A DNA stretch of 64,000 bases, from contig NC_088784.1 in assembly GCF_958450345.1 (NCBI RefSeq), forward strand, positions 63,513,747 to 63,577,746. The letters run 5' to 3'. The DNA is from Calliphora vicina. Lineage: Eukaryota; Arthropoda; Insecta; Diptera; Calliphoridae. A model generated the notes under the pieces. That model saw only the letters and a list, made by a program, of their open reading frames with translations. It had not been told where the DNA came from and ran no database searches. Shown in pieces: positions 12,400 to 24,118 of the stretch (position 1 is the stretch's first letter; each line of letters starts with the position of its first letter). A program made the position numbers and the translations under genes.

Positions 12400-12690
12400 C
12401 TTATCCGCTTTCCGATTCTAAGCCAACTTCTTGGACGAATCTTTCTACAGATTCATAATGTACTGAAAAAATGGCTACCCAATGTCGCATTCCTTATACT
12501 TGATAAAGAGAGAGGAGGTGTTCTATAGACTCCTTGTTGACCTTATCAACTTCTACAGCATTTGTTAAAATAATTACTCAAAACCTTGCCATGCGTACCT
12601 ATTAAACAATGTCCGGTCAACAATGCTGATAGAACTGTAATCGGTCACTTGAGATTCCCATCAGAGCTGCCGACTTATGGCAGTCGAATA
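12400..12690 (-). pseudogene. Non-LTR retrotransposon ORF2 C-terminal fragment
   Basis: Read on the minus strand, segments in different frames give LSALLTGHCLIGTHG, FNKCCRS, KESIEHLL and RNATLGSHFF. This matches the order in Jockey/R1-type ORF2 C-termini: the TGH...IG stretch after the RNase H-like region, a cysteine motif, the EHLL-C-CP core, then R..LG..FF. Frameshifts and lost cysteines show it is dead. No RT domain or poly(A) tail remains. Confidence 0.55.
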
Positions 12691-12722
12691 GGGGCCATCT
12701 ATTGAGCTTTGATATTGAGCAT

Positions 12723-12965
12723 TTATGTATCTGTACATAAAGTGTACATAATTATAAACAGAATTATGAACAGAAATAAACCACACACTTTACTTATTGG
12801 TTCAATGGGGTTGAGCATTGGGGAATATGGGCTAAACCTAAGCAAAGGTGCTTCTGAGTTTACGAATAATCTCTCAAGTTTGCTGTGACATGGAGCATTA
12901 TCACAAACTACTACTAATTCCGAAATGTTATTGCCCAAATCCTTCAATTTTTGAAAAACAACATT
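12723..12965 (-). pseudogene. Tc1/IS630-type DDE transposase fragment
   Basis: A minus-strand frame shows VVVCDNAPCHSK, then FSPYSPMLNPIEPI. This is the DDE_3-type catalytic core: the second Asp in CDNAPCH and the last acidic residue in NPIE, 32 residues apart. Sequence after EPI leaves the family consensus and becomes hydrophobic noise, and the frame breaks upstream of 12947. It differs from both other Tc1/mariner families in the window. Confidence 0.65.
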
Positions 12966-13089
12966 AATTATTATTTTTTTCCAGGAATTGTTAATATTTA
13001 TCAGGAAAAATATATTAATTCCACAACTAATTCTATAACATATTCTTATATTCAGTACTTGTTCTAATTCGGCGTTGACCTTCTTAGGA

Positions 13090-13870
13090 AATTAGAAAAT
13101 TACAAATGAAATTGGGAAATTCTAATTGTAATTAAGAAAATTCCAAATGAAATTGTGAAACTATTTTATTTCACTCTACATTTGAACAATGCCTGCTGTA
13201 CCAATTGCACCTATTAGGTGGATGTTGTGGCCACGGGAAGTAGGTATCGACAGACCACCACATCTTTCCACATCAGATCAGATGTTTCTCAAATTTATTT
13301 AGAATTTTCTTAATTTCATTTGGAATTTTCTCAATTTCAAATCGAATTTCTCAATTTAATTTGGAATTTTCTCAATCTCAAATTGAAATTCTCAATTTAA
13401 TTTGGAATTTTCTCAATTTCATATTGAAATTCTCAATTTCAATTGGAATTTTCTCAATTTTAAATGGAAATTCTCAATTTCATTTGTAATTTTCTCAATT
13501 TAAAGTTGAAATTCTCAATTTTAATTGAAATTTTCTCAATTCATAAGGAATTTTCCCAATTTCAATGAAAATGGTGTAGTTCTTTTACCAGTTTTTTTTT
13601 TCATCATTTATTTATTGTATCTTCATTATTTAATGAACTAACAATAAGTGATTCAAATCTTATATCTAATATTATTATTTAATTAGTCCAGCCAGTGCCG
13701 GACGAAAAAATTTTGTGTTCATGTGATTTTAATTTAAAATTGTTACGCTTTTAAATATTCTTCGCATTCAATTTAAAATGGAAATTCTCAATTTCATTTG
13801 AAATTTTCTCAATTTTAATTTGAAATTGTCAATTCATATGGAATTTTCTCAATTTCAATGAAAATGGTGT
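13090..13870. repeat. Degenerate ~20-bp tandem repeat arrays
   Basis: Two blocks (about 13280-13572 and 13775-13867) consist of alternating variants of ttctcaatttcaattggaa, unit about 20 bp or 40 bp as a dimer. Each block ends in the same tail: caatgaaaatggtgtag, then a ttcttttaccag / tctttcgccag variant. This implies a larger duplication of roughly 290 bp. A short stretch at 13090-13165 carries the unit in inverse orientation. Non-coding. Confidence 0.75.
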
Positions 13871-14061
13871 AGGTCTTTCGCCAGTGATTTTAATTTAAAA
13901 TTTTCACGCTTTTAAATATTTCCAAGAAGCAGTTTGTTTTGTTCGCATCAATTTAGAATTAGCAAAAGAAAATTTATATTTGGAGATAAAAACGCTGGAT
14001 AATCGACTTTTGTATTTAATTGGTGTTCATTGATTGTTAGATTGACTTTTCTTTCATAATG

Positions 14062-15312
14062 CACAGTGGTTTAGAAACTTTTTTTTTTGGAAATAATTCG
14101 GTATCTCGGGAACTATTGGAGATATTATTTCACATGGTTAGAGCTGAGGTGGTTTTGAGTTGAATTACATTTGTTCAGCTTCCTAGGGGTAATACGGGCC
14201 AGTTTGTGCCCCCTCAAAGTTGGTCACCTCGGGTCTCAAAATTTTTAAAAAAATCCCCAAAAATTCATTTATGATCCGAATGAGCTGAAATTTAAAATAT
14301 AAAAAGTCCTTGAGAAGATCTACAAAAAATACGCTTACATGTGTAGGTTATCTCCTTCAGTTGAAGAGATATTTAGGTTTATTTATTTTTTTTTTTAATT
14401 TTGCTCGATTTTTTTTTTTGTTTTTTAGATATGGCGGCCCTACGGAGGGTCGATTTTTTTTTCAAAATATCAGCTATATTGGCAATAAAATAAAAAAACT
14501 TGGTAACAGTTATCTCGTCCGTGTAAAAAGTTACACGCATCCAAAGTTGGAACATGTAAAATGGGCCTAATTTTTTACGATTTTTCCTAAAAAAGTCCCT
14601 ATATTTTTTCTTTTGTAAAAACAAATTTTCTTTGGGACTGTATACAATTTTTAAATGTTCCGGAAAGAAAACTTAATGCAAAAGCATGTAAAGTTAAATT
14701 GGGCTCACTTAAGCGGACACAGTATCCCCCAGACCTATCCAAACTTGGACAATTTTAAAAAAAATATTTAGGTTTCAGTAAAAAATTCTAAAAAGGCAAA
14801 GCACCGATCCTCGAAAAAGTTCCGTATTTGTATAACCCTATATGTTGTTTAAATACTTAGAAAGTTGTTTTACTATCACACGGTAAATAGCGTCACAGTA
14901 GGCACTTTTCTAAAAAAACTCAGTTTTTGGAACACATTTTCCCCGTTTTAGGAATTTCGGTATTTGAAAATAAAAAATGTAAAAAATTATAATGTCATTA
15001 ATTTAAGGACATTTGGATCTAAATTAGTTCCCAATTTTGTTATGATATCTTTAACCGTTAACATTTTACATTAAATAAAATTTTATATTTTTATTCGTGG
15101 AAAATCACCATATGAAAGTTTTTTTTAGTTTTTAAGGTAAATGAAGTCCCACAATTTTATAAAATTATTTAATTTTACTAAAATATCAATCCTCAGGTCA
15201 TAATGTTTTCAACAGTATCAAATACTTATATAAAAAGCCTTTATTTACTCCTCAGAAGTTCCACAAACCTTGCCCGCTTTGACAAATTTGTACATTTTTT
15301 CATATATGCGAC
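14062..15312 (+). repeat. CACAGTGG repeat family, long copy
   Basis: Starts gcacagtggtttagaaactt and runs through ggaaataattcggtatctcg, ttgaagagatatttaggttt, aaaggcaaagcaccgatcc and cgtcacagtaggcactttt to cctttatttactcctcagaa. It is collinear with 40728-42296 except for an extra element in that copy. No protein is encoded; it is likely a non-autonomous DNA transposon, but the end at about 15312 shows no clear inverse of the CACAGTGG terminus. Confidence 0.65.
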
Positions 15313-15381
15313 ATTCACATAGAATCAATCAGTCTTAAAATGATTAAAAATAAAAAATCATCATAAGAATTCGTTGTTTTC

Positions 15382-15995
15382 TTAATATTTTGTTGCATAT
15401 CAATTATTTCTAATAACAGGATCAAATCTTTTGGGGATTGAATTTAACAAACTTTCGCATGTAGATCGGGTAATTGCATACCATATTTCCTGAATTTTCT
15501 GCCAAAGTTCTTCCTTGTTTTTCAATTTTTCAGGTCCGAGTTTGTCTTTTACTATTTTCTGGTTATTGAGACGGCCATTCCATAACATGAATTTTGTTAT
15601 ATAAAAACCATTTTTTGGCAAGACCTGACGTTTGCTTTGGGTCATTATCTTGCTGGAAGAGCCATTTTAAGGGAATATTCCATTCTGCATGTGGCTTTAT
15701 AACATTCTCCAAAATATTTACATACAAGTGCTTATCCATATTTTCTTTAATCCAATAAATTGGACCAACGCAATAAAAAGAAAAGCATCCCCATATAATA
15801 ATACTTCCCCAACCATGTTTAAACGTTTTTGGTTTTTGCCATTTTTTGGACGTCTAACCCATGTCTTATCATCACTACCAATTAAATTAATGGTCGTTTC
15901 GTCCGTGCACTACACATTTTGCCACCTTTTTATATTTTCTGGCCCACACCAATCCTTATGATTGCTCCTGGTTTTAAATGAAATATTGGTAGTGA
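15382..15995 (-). pseudogene. Tc1-like transposase pseudogene
   Basis: Successive minus-strand segments in shifted frames read GSDDKTWVRRPKNGKN (first catalytic Asp region), KWLFQQDNDPKQT (second Asp), then KNKEELWQKIQEIWYAI and LLNSIPKRFDPVI, ending YATKY and a stop at 15382. This order is the C-terminal two thirds of a Tc1-family DD34E transposase. At least two frameshifts and several in-frame stops (one just before YATKY) interrupt it. The N-terminal HTH is absent. A Tc1-like HTH on the opposite strand at 17450 is a separate piece. Confidence 0.8.
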
Positions 15996-16220
15996 TTCTA
16001 TTGTAATGTCCGTCACTGTATATGTATATAACATTTTTTCAATGTATATGGACAAAAATACAACAAATGTATTTCGGACCCATTTTAATAACTTAAACTC
16101 TTTTAAAGCTGTTTAGAAATGCCTGATTTATTAATTAAAAATTTTGATTCTGCCCCACTCTACACTGTACTCTGGTAGGGAACTGTAACGAATCAGATGA
16201 CGGTAGGTCATTTTATACTA

Positions 16221-16959
16221 CGGTTGTGGCGCAAAAGTAAACTTCCGATGTTTTTTGGCTGTAATTAAAATAAAAATGAAAAACTTTGATTCTTCTTGAG
16301 GATTATTTTTATTTGGTCTTTTAATTTTTTTTACATCAAGTCGAGAATATGATGTCATGTAAATGGCCACCGCCACAGTTGATTGTCATTTGAGCCCTTT
16401 TTTATGGCATTTTCCATCACTTTGGCCAAAACTTCCGGCGATAGGTCCTCACATTCTTGACGGATATTGTCTTTAAGAGCTGCAAGAGTCTGAGGCTTGT
16501 TGACAAGTTGCGGCAAAAAGAACTCGTTGATCATTGCTCTGTAGCGCTCACCATTCACAGTAACCGTTTGGCCCGGGACGTCTTCGAAGAAAAAAGGTCC
16601 GATGACACCTCCAGCGAAAACAGCACACCATACAGTGACTTTGAGCGGGTGTAATGGCTCTTCGTGGGTTACACGCGGATTTTCAGTGCCCCAGAAGCGT
16701 AAATTTTGCTTATTTACGTAAATGGGCCTCATCACTCATCTGCGACGAAACTTACGTTGTGCCAAAGTCACCGACCGATTATTGGTCAAATAAATAGTCA
16801 GTAATATTCCGCGTTCTGGAGCAGTGTAGCATAACATTGTTTATTAACGTGTATTTCGCATGTGTTTGCTACACAAATGTCAAAACAGAACTGACATTAG
16901 GGGCCAATCGCAAATTTTATAGCATTTTCTGATAGGAGGATTACTTTTGCGCCACCTTG
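16221..16959 (-). mobile_element. Deleted mariner-like element, copy 1
   Basis: A 739-bp element flanked by TA on both sides (16219-16220 and 16960-16961). The inverted termini are gtggcgcaaaagtaa at the left and ttacttttgcgccaccttg at the right. Its interior is a shortened minus-strand transposase. The termini and most internal sequence are shared with copy 2 (24119-25033), but the internal deletions differ. Confidence 0.85.
16355..16837 (-). pseudogene. Mariner-like transposase with large internal deletions
   Basis: The start codon (16837-16835) gives MLCYTAPERGILLTIYL, the beginning of an N-terminal HTH. Most of the HTH region is then deleted and the frame is broken just after MSDEAHL. 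The next frame reads RFWGTENPRVTHEEP, VTVWCAVFAGGVIGPFFFED and INEFFLPQL, then jumps in frame to VNKPQTLAALKDNIRQE. That jump removes the whole segment with the second and third catalytic Asp. The C-terminus matches copy 2. This protein cannot be an active transposase. Confidence 0.8.
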
Positions 16960-17449
16960 TAGATATATTTTAAGAAGAAATGAAGTTTATATTTCTACAT
17001 TTGAACATGTATGTTACTCAGTAATTGAAAATCATTATTAATTTTAGCTGAATGTGTTTGGATTACCCAGTCTAACAAGCACACAATTGAGGTTGAAAGT
17101 GTTATCAAGATTTAGACTGCGGTTTTATAATACTAAAATTTTAAATGTGAAATTGAGTGTGAATATTTGAAATAGAAGAATATACAATATTACATAGAAT
17201 ATTAGGGTTAAATTGCTAACACTTCTTTAAGCTAATTACAAGCATGGAATTAAAACACAAGTATTACTAGTGTCCTTTCATTTAAATCACTATTGAAGCT
17301 CTTAAATTTTGTTTATGGAAATATAATGACATCGCCCTTTACGCCATACTTTTAATAAAAATAATAAATTTAAATATTTTTGTACATGAGTGCATATTCC
17401 ATGTTGAAAGTTATAAACATTCATACTCTATGTACTAATAGCTAACCCG

Positions 17450-17600
17450 TTGCGCTTCGCTACCTTTATCGTAGAAAAAGATTTGAAGGTTCACAGTCAC
17501 ACTGTTTCAAAAGCCATTAAACAGTATAAGGAAGACTTGAACATTGAAAGGAAACCTGGATCAGGAAGAAAAAAAAGGTCTAAAGGTAGGGTCACACATA
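17450..17600 (+). pseudogene. Tc1-like transposase N-terminal HTH fragment
   Basis: The plus frame reads VEKDLKVHSHTVSKAIKQYK, then IERKPGSGRKKRSKG. This is a Tc1-type second helix-turn-helix followed by the basic GRKK linker. It starts abruptly after ttgcgcttcgctacctttat and ends after the linker, so only about 45 residues remain. It is oriented opposite to the C-terminal pseudogene at 15382-15995. Confidence 0.65.
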
Positions 17601-17649
17601 GCAAATATTTACTCAAAAAGCGTAATCACTTTTTTCAGAAAAAACTTGT

Positions 17650-19325
17650 TTGACGTGTTTAATCTTATAAGGTTTTTGTAAGATAATCAGAAAAGCAGTG
17701 TGATGATGAATTTGTCAGTCAGTCACTCAGTAACGTAACTACTTTAATATATATAGACAGATAAATTTAGCAAAACTAAAACATCTGTAAAGTACACAAC
17801 AGTTATTTTCATTGTACACCACTCGTATTTTGTTGCATGAATTTGTTTGTATTTCGTGTTTTCGAAATGTTGTTTTGTACTACTTTGACTTTGACTTGGG
17901 TGTTCTGGCATTTGTTGCCGCCTTTGGCCTTAAATGTTGGCACAAGTTTTGCATAAACAAATAAATCCTTGTCTCCTTAGGTTTCTCGCAAGGAGTTGAC
18001 TAAAATATATGTACTTACACACATAGAACTCTGCTGCACAAAGACAACAATAAAACTAAATTGTTTTTCTTAAACATTTTCGGTAAATGTTGATTTTATT
18101 TCGTGTAATTTTTCCATTTTCCACTGGTCTTGACTTGTCTTATCACACTGTATGCTATATTACGTGTATGTCTGACTATTCGTCTGTCTGTGCGATTTTT
18201 CTATTTTTTCCACTAAAATTCTGTGATGATTTTAATTTAGATATTCATGGAACGTACTTTAACTATGTTCAATTTGTTGACGTAATTGAGCATTTTAATC
18301 AGGAGTGGAACAACAACAACGAAAAATTTTTGATAAAAAATAGATAAATAAATTAATTGGAATTTGGCAAAGAATATGAAATAAGCTCGCCTCAATTGAT
18401 AAACGAAAGTATGAATGTTTAATTTGTTTGTCCACCATTAGGGGTGAGGAAGAAAAGTAAATTGAATTACAAATTTTGGTATTCAATTTACAATAGATTC
18501 CTAAAATTGTTAAACAATTTAAATCTGACAATTACATGAATAAACTTTAAAGTAGCTAAAAACTACACGAATGAATGAATGGAATATTAGTATTTCGATA
18601 GAGATTTCTATTTGTAGTTAATAAAAATCACTAACAAATTGAATTGAATGAATTACATAAAGAAAATGCGATCAAAAAAGGTAACATAAATATTTTTTTT
18701 GGAAAAACTAATAATAGATATACAAATTTTTAATGATAAGTAATTACATATTTTATGACAGTATGACCGGAAAAAATATATGTAGCTACTGGTAGGTTGA
18801 TAGGTTAACGAAATTGTCGTAATTCTAACAGGATAAGAAAGGTTACAACTATTTAATGTTAGTACAAACCACTTGAATATAACAATTAGGAAACAATTTT
18901 ACATGTTTTGAGAAATATAAGTTTTTACTTGAATATGAGTTTTTGCATTTGTAGGATAACACTAATCTATTCTCAGGTATGACCAACAAATTTTGCTATT
19001 TTCTATTACTGGAATCAGTCGTAAATTGCACATTTATTGCTTCATACATTTAAATGTAATCCGGAAGAAAATGTGAAACAAAGTTTTCATATATTTTGAT
19101 TCAAAACTTTACTGGTTTGATCGGAACTGCATTTTTATCTATTGGATGTATGTTTTCGTTTATCGATTATTTACCATTCCTGAAAGTTGGAAAATTTAAT
19201 AGATAATTCTCTTTTGGTACACCAAATACAGAGCATTACCTCAGGATATTTGTAGCAAATAGTTTGTGTTGCACTTTAAGCATTTCCCATTCAACAGAAA
19301 TAATAAGGAAATTTTAAAATACTGT
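17650..19325. other. Intergenic sequence
   Basis: Mostly unique AT-rich DNA. Fragments at 18890-18990 (gagtttttgcatttgtagga, then ttctcaggtatgacc) are a diverged piece of the palindrome family lying just outside its left arm. No gene was recognised. Confidence 0.45.
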
Positions 19326-21503
19326 ATGTAACATTAGAGTGACAATCAGTTGTATGGAAAAAAATGTTTTTAAAATTTTGAAGAGTGCCGGGTGGAATAT
19401 TGTGACACTAGGCCTAAATGTTAAGTGCTAAAAATTTGAGCCAAATCGGGCAACGATTTCTGGACGCGCATCGAGGTCAAAGTTCAGATATATGCAAAAT
19501 TTTACTGTTAATATGGAATAAATAGGTGAAACTCGTTAACTTTCTGCATTGTTTTCTAGAAATGTGTAGATTTATTTATATTAATGAATATTACATTAAA
19601 AAAAAATTTTGGAAATTAACCCTGTATCTCCTTTGGTTCAAAATGACCCAAAAACTGTATTATCGCCAAAATTAGAGAAAAATGCAAATTTTTCAGTTTT
19701 TGAAAAAATTTTGCTACTAAATAAATACTTTTGTAATTGGATGCAAAAGAATCGAAATATGTACGTAATTATCGTTGTAATCAGATATAAATGACAAAAT
19801 TTGATTAAAAAATTTTAAAAATTTTGTTAAACAAATTTCAGATTTTTTCGATCATCACATTGGGATCAAAATAGGGAATAAAAATATGAAAAAATTATGT
19901 CAATACCTCTTACAGTTTTTCCGTACCTGCGATTTAAATTTTGCGTTTTTCAAGAAAAACTAATTTTTTGTCCATATTTAGGCGAATGAGTCCAATTTCC
20001 ATACTGTTATAAATTTTAAGTAAAACCTATTCATAATATTATAGTCCTTGTAATTTTAAATATGTTCTGAAAGTTTTACTAAAATCGGAAAACGATAACC
20101 TTTAAATCGTGAAGGTCAAATTTTTCAATATTTGCAATTTCTAATGAAAAGATAGCGAAATGTTATATTTTTTTGGGCCGATTTTAATGCAACTTAAGGA
20201 AAATATAACATAAAGTCTAGAATTTAAAATAACAGCACAAAAATGGAAATTAACCCTTAGCAGCACTTGGGGTCCAAATTACCCTCAACTTTTAAAATCA
20301 CGAAAAACACAACCATTTTGACCCCAAGTCCTCTTAAAGGTTAAAATCCATTTTTGCACTGTTGTTGTATATGCTAGACACCAATATATATTTTCCTCAA
20401 GTTTTATGAAAATCGGCCCAAAAATATATAACATTTCTGTATATTTTCATTAGAAATTCCAAATATTGAAAAATTTGACCTTTGACCTTCACGATTTAAA
20501 GTAAAACTTTTTCCGATTTTAGTAAAACTTTCAGAACGTATTTAAAATTACAAGGACTATAATATTATGAATAGGTTTTACTTAAAATTTATAACATTAA
20601 GGAAATTGTACTCATTCGCCTAAATATGGACAAAAAATTAGTTTTTCTTGAAAAACGCAAAATTTAAATCGCAGGTACGGAAAAACTGTAAGAGGTATTG
20701 ACATAATTTTTTCATATTTTTATTCCATATTTTGATCTCAATAAACCCCAATGTGATGATCGAAAAAATCTGAAATTTGTTTAACAAAATTTTTAAAATT
20801 TTGAAACAGCCGTTAAAAAAAATAATTTTTTTTGGCCATACCTTCGAATAGGTTAACGGTATCCTACGAAGACAAAAACTCATATACAAGTAAATAGGGA
20901 CATATTTTAAGTAAACATGAGCTTTTATTTTAATTTTTCTCGAAATATCTTAATTTTTTTCCTAAATTTTTTGTTCAAGTGGCCTGAAACACGTTAATGG
21001 GCTGGCGAATTTGTAATAACTTTAAAATTTGTTAATCAAATTTTGTCATTTATATCTCATTACAACGATAATTACGTACATATTTCTATTCTTTTGCATT
21101 CAATTGCAAAAGTATTTATTTAGTAGCAAAATTTTTTCAAAAACTGAAAAATTTGCATTTTTCTCTAATTTTGGCGATAATACAGTTTTTGGGTCATTTT
21201 GAACCAAAGGAGATACAGGGTTAATTTCCAAAATTTTTTTTTAATGTAATATTCATTAATATTAATAAATCTACACATTTCTAGAAAACAATGCAGAAAG
21301 TTAACGAGTTTCACCTATTTATTCCATATTAACAGTAAAATTTTGCATATATCTGAACTTTGACCTCGATGCGCGTCCAGAAATCGTTGCCCGATTTGGC
21401 TCAAATTTTCAGCACTTAACATTTAGCCCTAGTGTCACAATATTCCACCCGGCACTCTTTGAAATCTAAAAAAAAAAATCGGCTGTCACTCTAATGTAAC
21501 ATA
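19326..21503. repeat. 2.2-kb palindromic (foldback, family FB2) element
   Basis: The left end (gtaacattagagtgaca) and right end (tgtcactctaatgtaac) are inverse. The arms run inward for about 0.9 kb (19326-~20246) and about 1.15 kb (~20349-21503) around a loop of about 100 bp. Matched pairs include ggaaattaaccctgtatctc near 19612 against its inverse near 21225, and aaatcgcaggtacgg near 20675 against its inverse near 19925. About 220 bp of the right arm (around 20780-21005) has no partner in the left arm. No ORF has a recognisable domain. Confidence 0.85.
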
Positions 21504-21710
21504 CACAAATAATAAAAGTATTTTTGTACCAGCGCCAAATTATCGTAAGAGACATTTTCAAAATTTTTTTTTTATTGCAAAAATTAAAATTTTATGGACC
21601 GATTGATCTCAGAATATCAAAATTGTTAATAACTTCAAAATTATAGGGGGTAAGATTTTATCGTAAGTCAATGTTTACATTTGACAGTAATCGAATGTTA
21701 TCGTAAGCGA

Positions 21711-22970
21711 CACATAGTGGTATAGAAAAAAAAAGAGGGAAATAAATCTGTAACTTCTAAATGGTTAGATTGGTTTGAATGAAATTTCACATGCACAAAG
21801 AGGAAGTGTTCTCGAGTTGAAGTTCTTAACGTGGACCTCATTTGCCAACCAGGGCCGCGACCAAGGGTCCTCAAAGTAGGTCACCTCGGGTATATTACAT
21901 TTTTAAATAGTATTTAATACAATATTTTTTATTACATTTTTAAAATGATCCTATTTCTTCGTTTGTGTTACGATTTCTAAAAAATTACACACATAAAATC
22001 TTTTCATCGAGTGCTACAAAAGACCTAGCTATCAATTGTCTCTTATAGCTTAGGAGATATTCGCATTTGAAAATTAAATTTTCAACATTTTTACCCAACC
22101 TACTCCAGTTTTTTGATAACAGTGTATCCAAATATTTTCCGATTTTCTCCAATTTTCCTTCATTGGACTAACAACATACGTATGTGTCAAATAAGAAAAG
22201 AACTGTTTAAAAATAATACTAAGTCCAAATTTTGAAAAGCCGAATTTTCGCTAATTTTTTGGGAAAAAAAAATTTTTTTCTTTTTAAGTTATCGCAAAAA
22301 ATTTCTAAGAGGATGTATAAGGAATTTATACTTTTTGAAAGCTAAGTTTTTATAAAATATTTTGCATGAAAAAAAATTAAAAATTTTGTTTCTTTGTTTT
22401 GGGACCAGTCAATTCAAAAAACATTTATTTTTTATGTAAAATTAAATTTTAGGTCAAAAATTCTCAAATCGCATATTCGATATCAAAATATAATAACCGA
22501 TTTTAGATGGCCCAATATGCTTTTAATTATTTTGTAGAGGATTCCGATAACTCCTACCCTGGTATGGATATTATAGCCAAAAAACTAAAAATTTCCATTT
22601 TTGGGATTTTCAACAATTTTTTGGGAATTGCGGGATTGGTGATAATAAATTTCAAAATTCGTTTTTATTTTTCCATTTGAAATAGAAAAATCTACATAAA
22701 TGTGAAAATTCATTAAAAAATATTCATAAATAAAAATTTTATTTCAATTTGAAAAAATTTTATCTATGCAAAATTCAATAAAAAGCATTTTTTGTCATAT
22801 TTTTCAAAAAAGTATTCCATGAATTTTTTAATTGTCAAAAGTTATATACATTTTTGAAAAGTATACAAAATCCTCTATCCATTTGTATATTACATGTCTA
22901 CCTTATGTTTTTTACGTGTCAAATAAATTAGGGAAAACTAAAAAACTCGCTGAGAATTTATCTAGCACTG
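21711..22970 (+). repeat. CACAGTGG-related repeat, second subfamily
   Basis: Starts cacatagtggtatagaaaaa, then ggaaataaatctgtaactt and ctcaaagtaggtcacctcgg. A later block (22421-22680; tttttgggaattgcggga) is repeated at 30128-30350. The right limit is approximate. Non-coding. Confidence 0.55.
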
Positions 22971-23068
22971 TTATTTACATTCATAAAAATGTTATTATGT
23001 AGGCAACATGTCAGTGAACGTGCCTCATTTAAAGCCAGACAGTGCATGATTGACGCATTAATAAATAC

Positions 23069-23673
23069 GTAAAAACATTTTTCTTTTAAAATTTCAATAA
23101 TTTATATTTTTGAGTGATTTTCGGAAGTGGGCCTTATGTGGGAGATATGACCAATTATGAACCGATCACCATGAAATTAGGTCGTGTGATTTATGGCTAT
23201 ATTAAAGTTAACTATGTTGAATTTTGTGTGTATACCAACATTTTTAAGAGATTTATGCACGTTAAAGTGATTTTCGGAAGCGGGTCTATATGGGAGCTAT
23301 GATTAATTATGGACCGATCGTAACAAAATTTGGTGACATGAATTTTGTATAACATTTATGACCGATAAAGTCCAATTTCGGAAGGACATTTCTATGGGGG
23401 CTAGGTGAAATAATGGACGGATTTCAGCGAGTTTCAATAGGCTTGGTCCTTGAGCCTTGGTCCTTGAGCCTTGGTCCTTGGTCCTGCGCACAAAGTTTAC
23501 AGCCAGCCGACCAGCCAGCCAGACTGACGGACATCGTTTAATCGACTCAGAAAGTGATTCTAAGTCGATCGGTATACTTTAAGGTGGGTGTTAGACTAAT
23601 ATTTTTGGGCGTTATAAACATCTGCACAAACGCATTATACCCTCCCCACTATGGTGGTGTAGGGTATAAAAAC
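23069..23673 (-). mobile_element. mini-me-like element type I, minus orientation
   Basis: Inverse of the 57624-58376 element without its hairpin end. It begins aaaaacatttttcttttaaa and ends ggtggtgtagggtataaaaa. Internal landmarks are gattttcggaagtgggcctt (repeated at about 23271) and gccagccgaccagccagcca. Near 23449-23485 it has a short local tandem of ccttggtccttgag. Confidence 0.75.
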
Positions 23674-24118
23674 TGCACACAAAGTGAACCAAATCAAAAA
23701 AGGGGAATCCCACAATTATCTAATACATATTTAATCTATGTTGATTAAAAAAAGAAAATAAAAAAATTGGAATCTTACACTTGTTTTTTACATTAGCTGT
23801 TTATATGGACCAAGGGTTAATAACATAAGTTATATATGTTTTAAGATCATCGCCTTCATCTATTACAACGTAATCATTATAAATGTCATCCTCAACGACC
23901 GTTTCAAAATTGCATTCGCGATCATTTTCAACACCACATAATTCAAGATCCACGTCTGCCGCGTCATGTTTAGAACCTAAAATTTCTGTTTCGAAATCAA
24001 TTCTAAAATCATACAGCATTTTTTTTTCTAAATAACAAATATTTTATTGCGTTCCTTTCATTTTCATTGGTTCAAGTCCTAAATTAGAATTGTAACTTCT
24101 TGCAGTAATATTTATATA

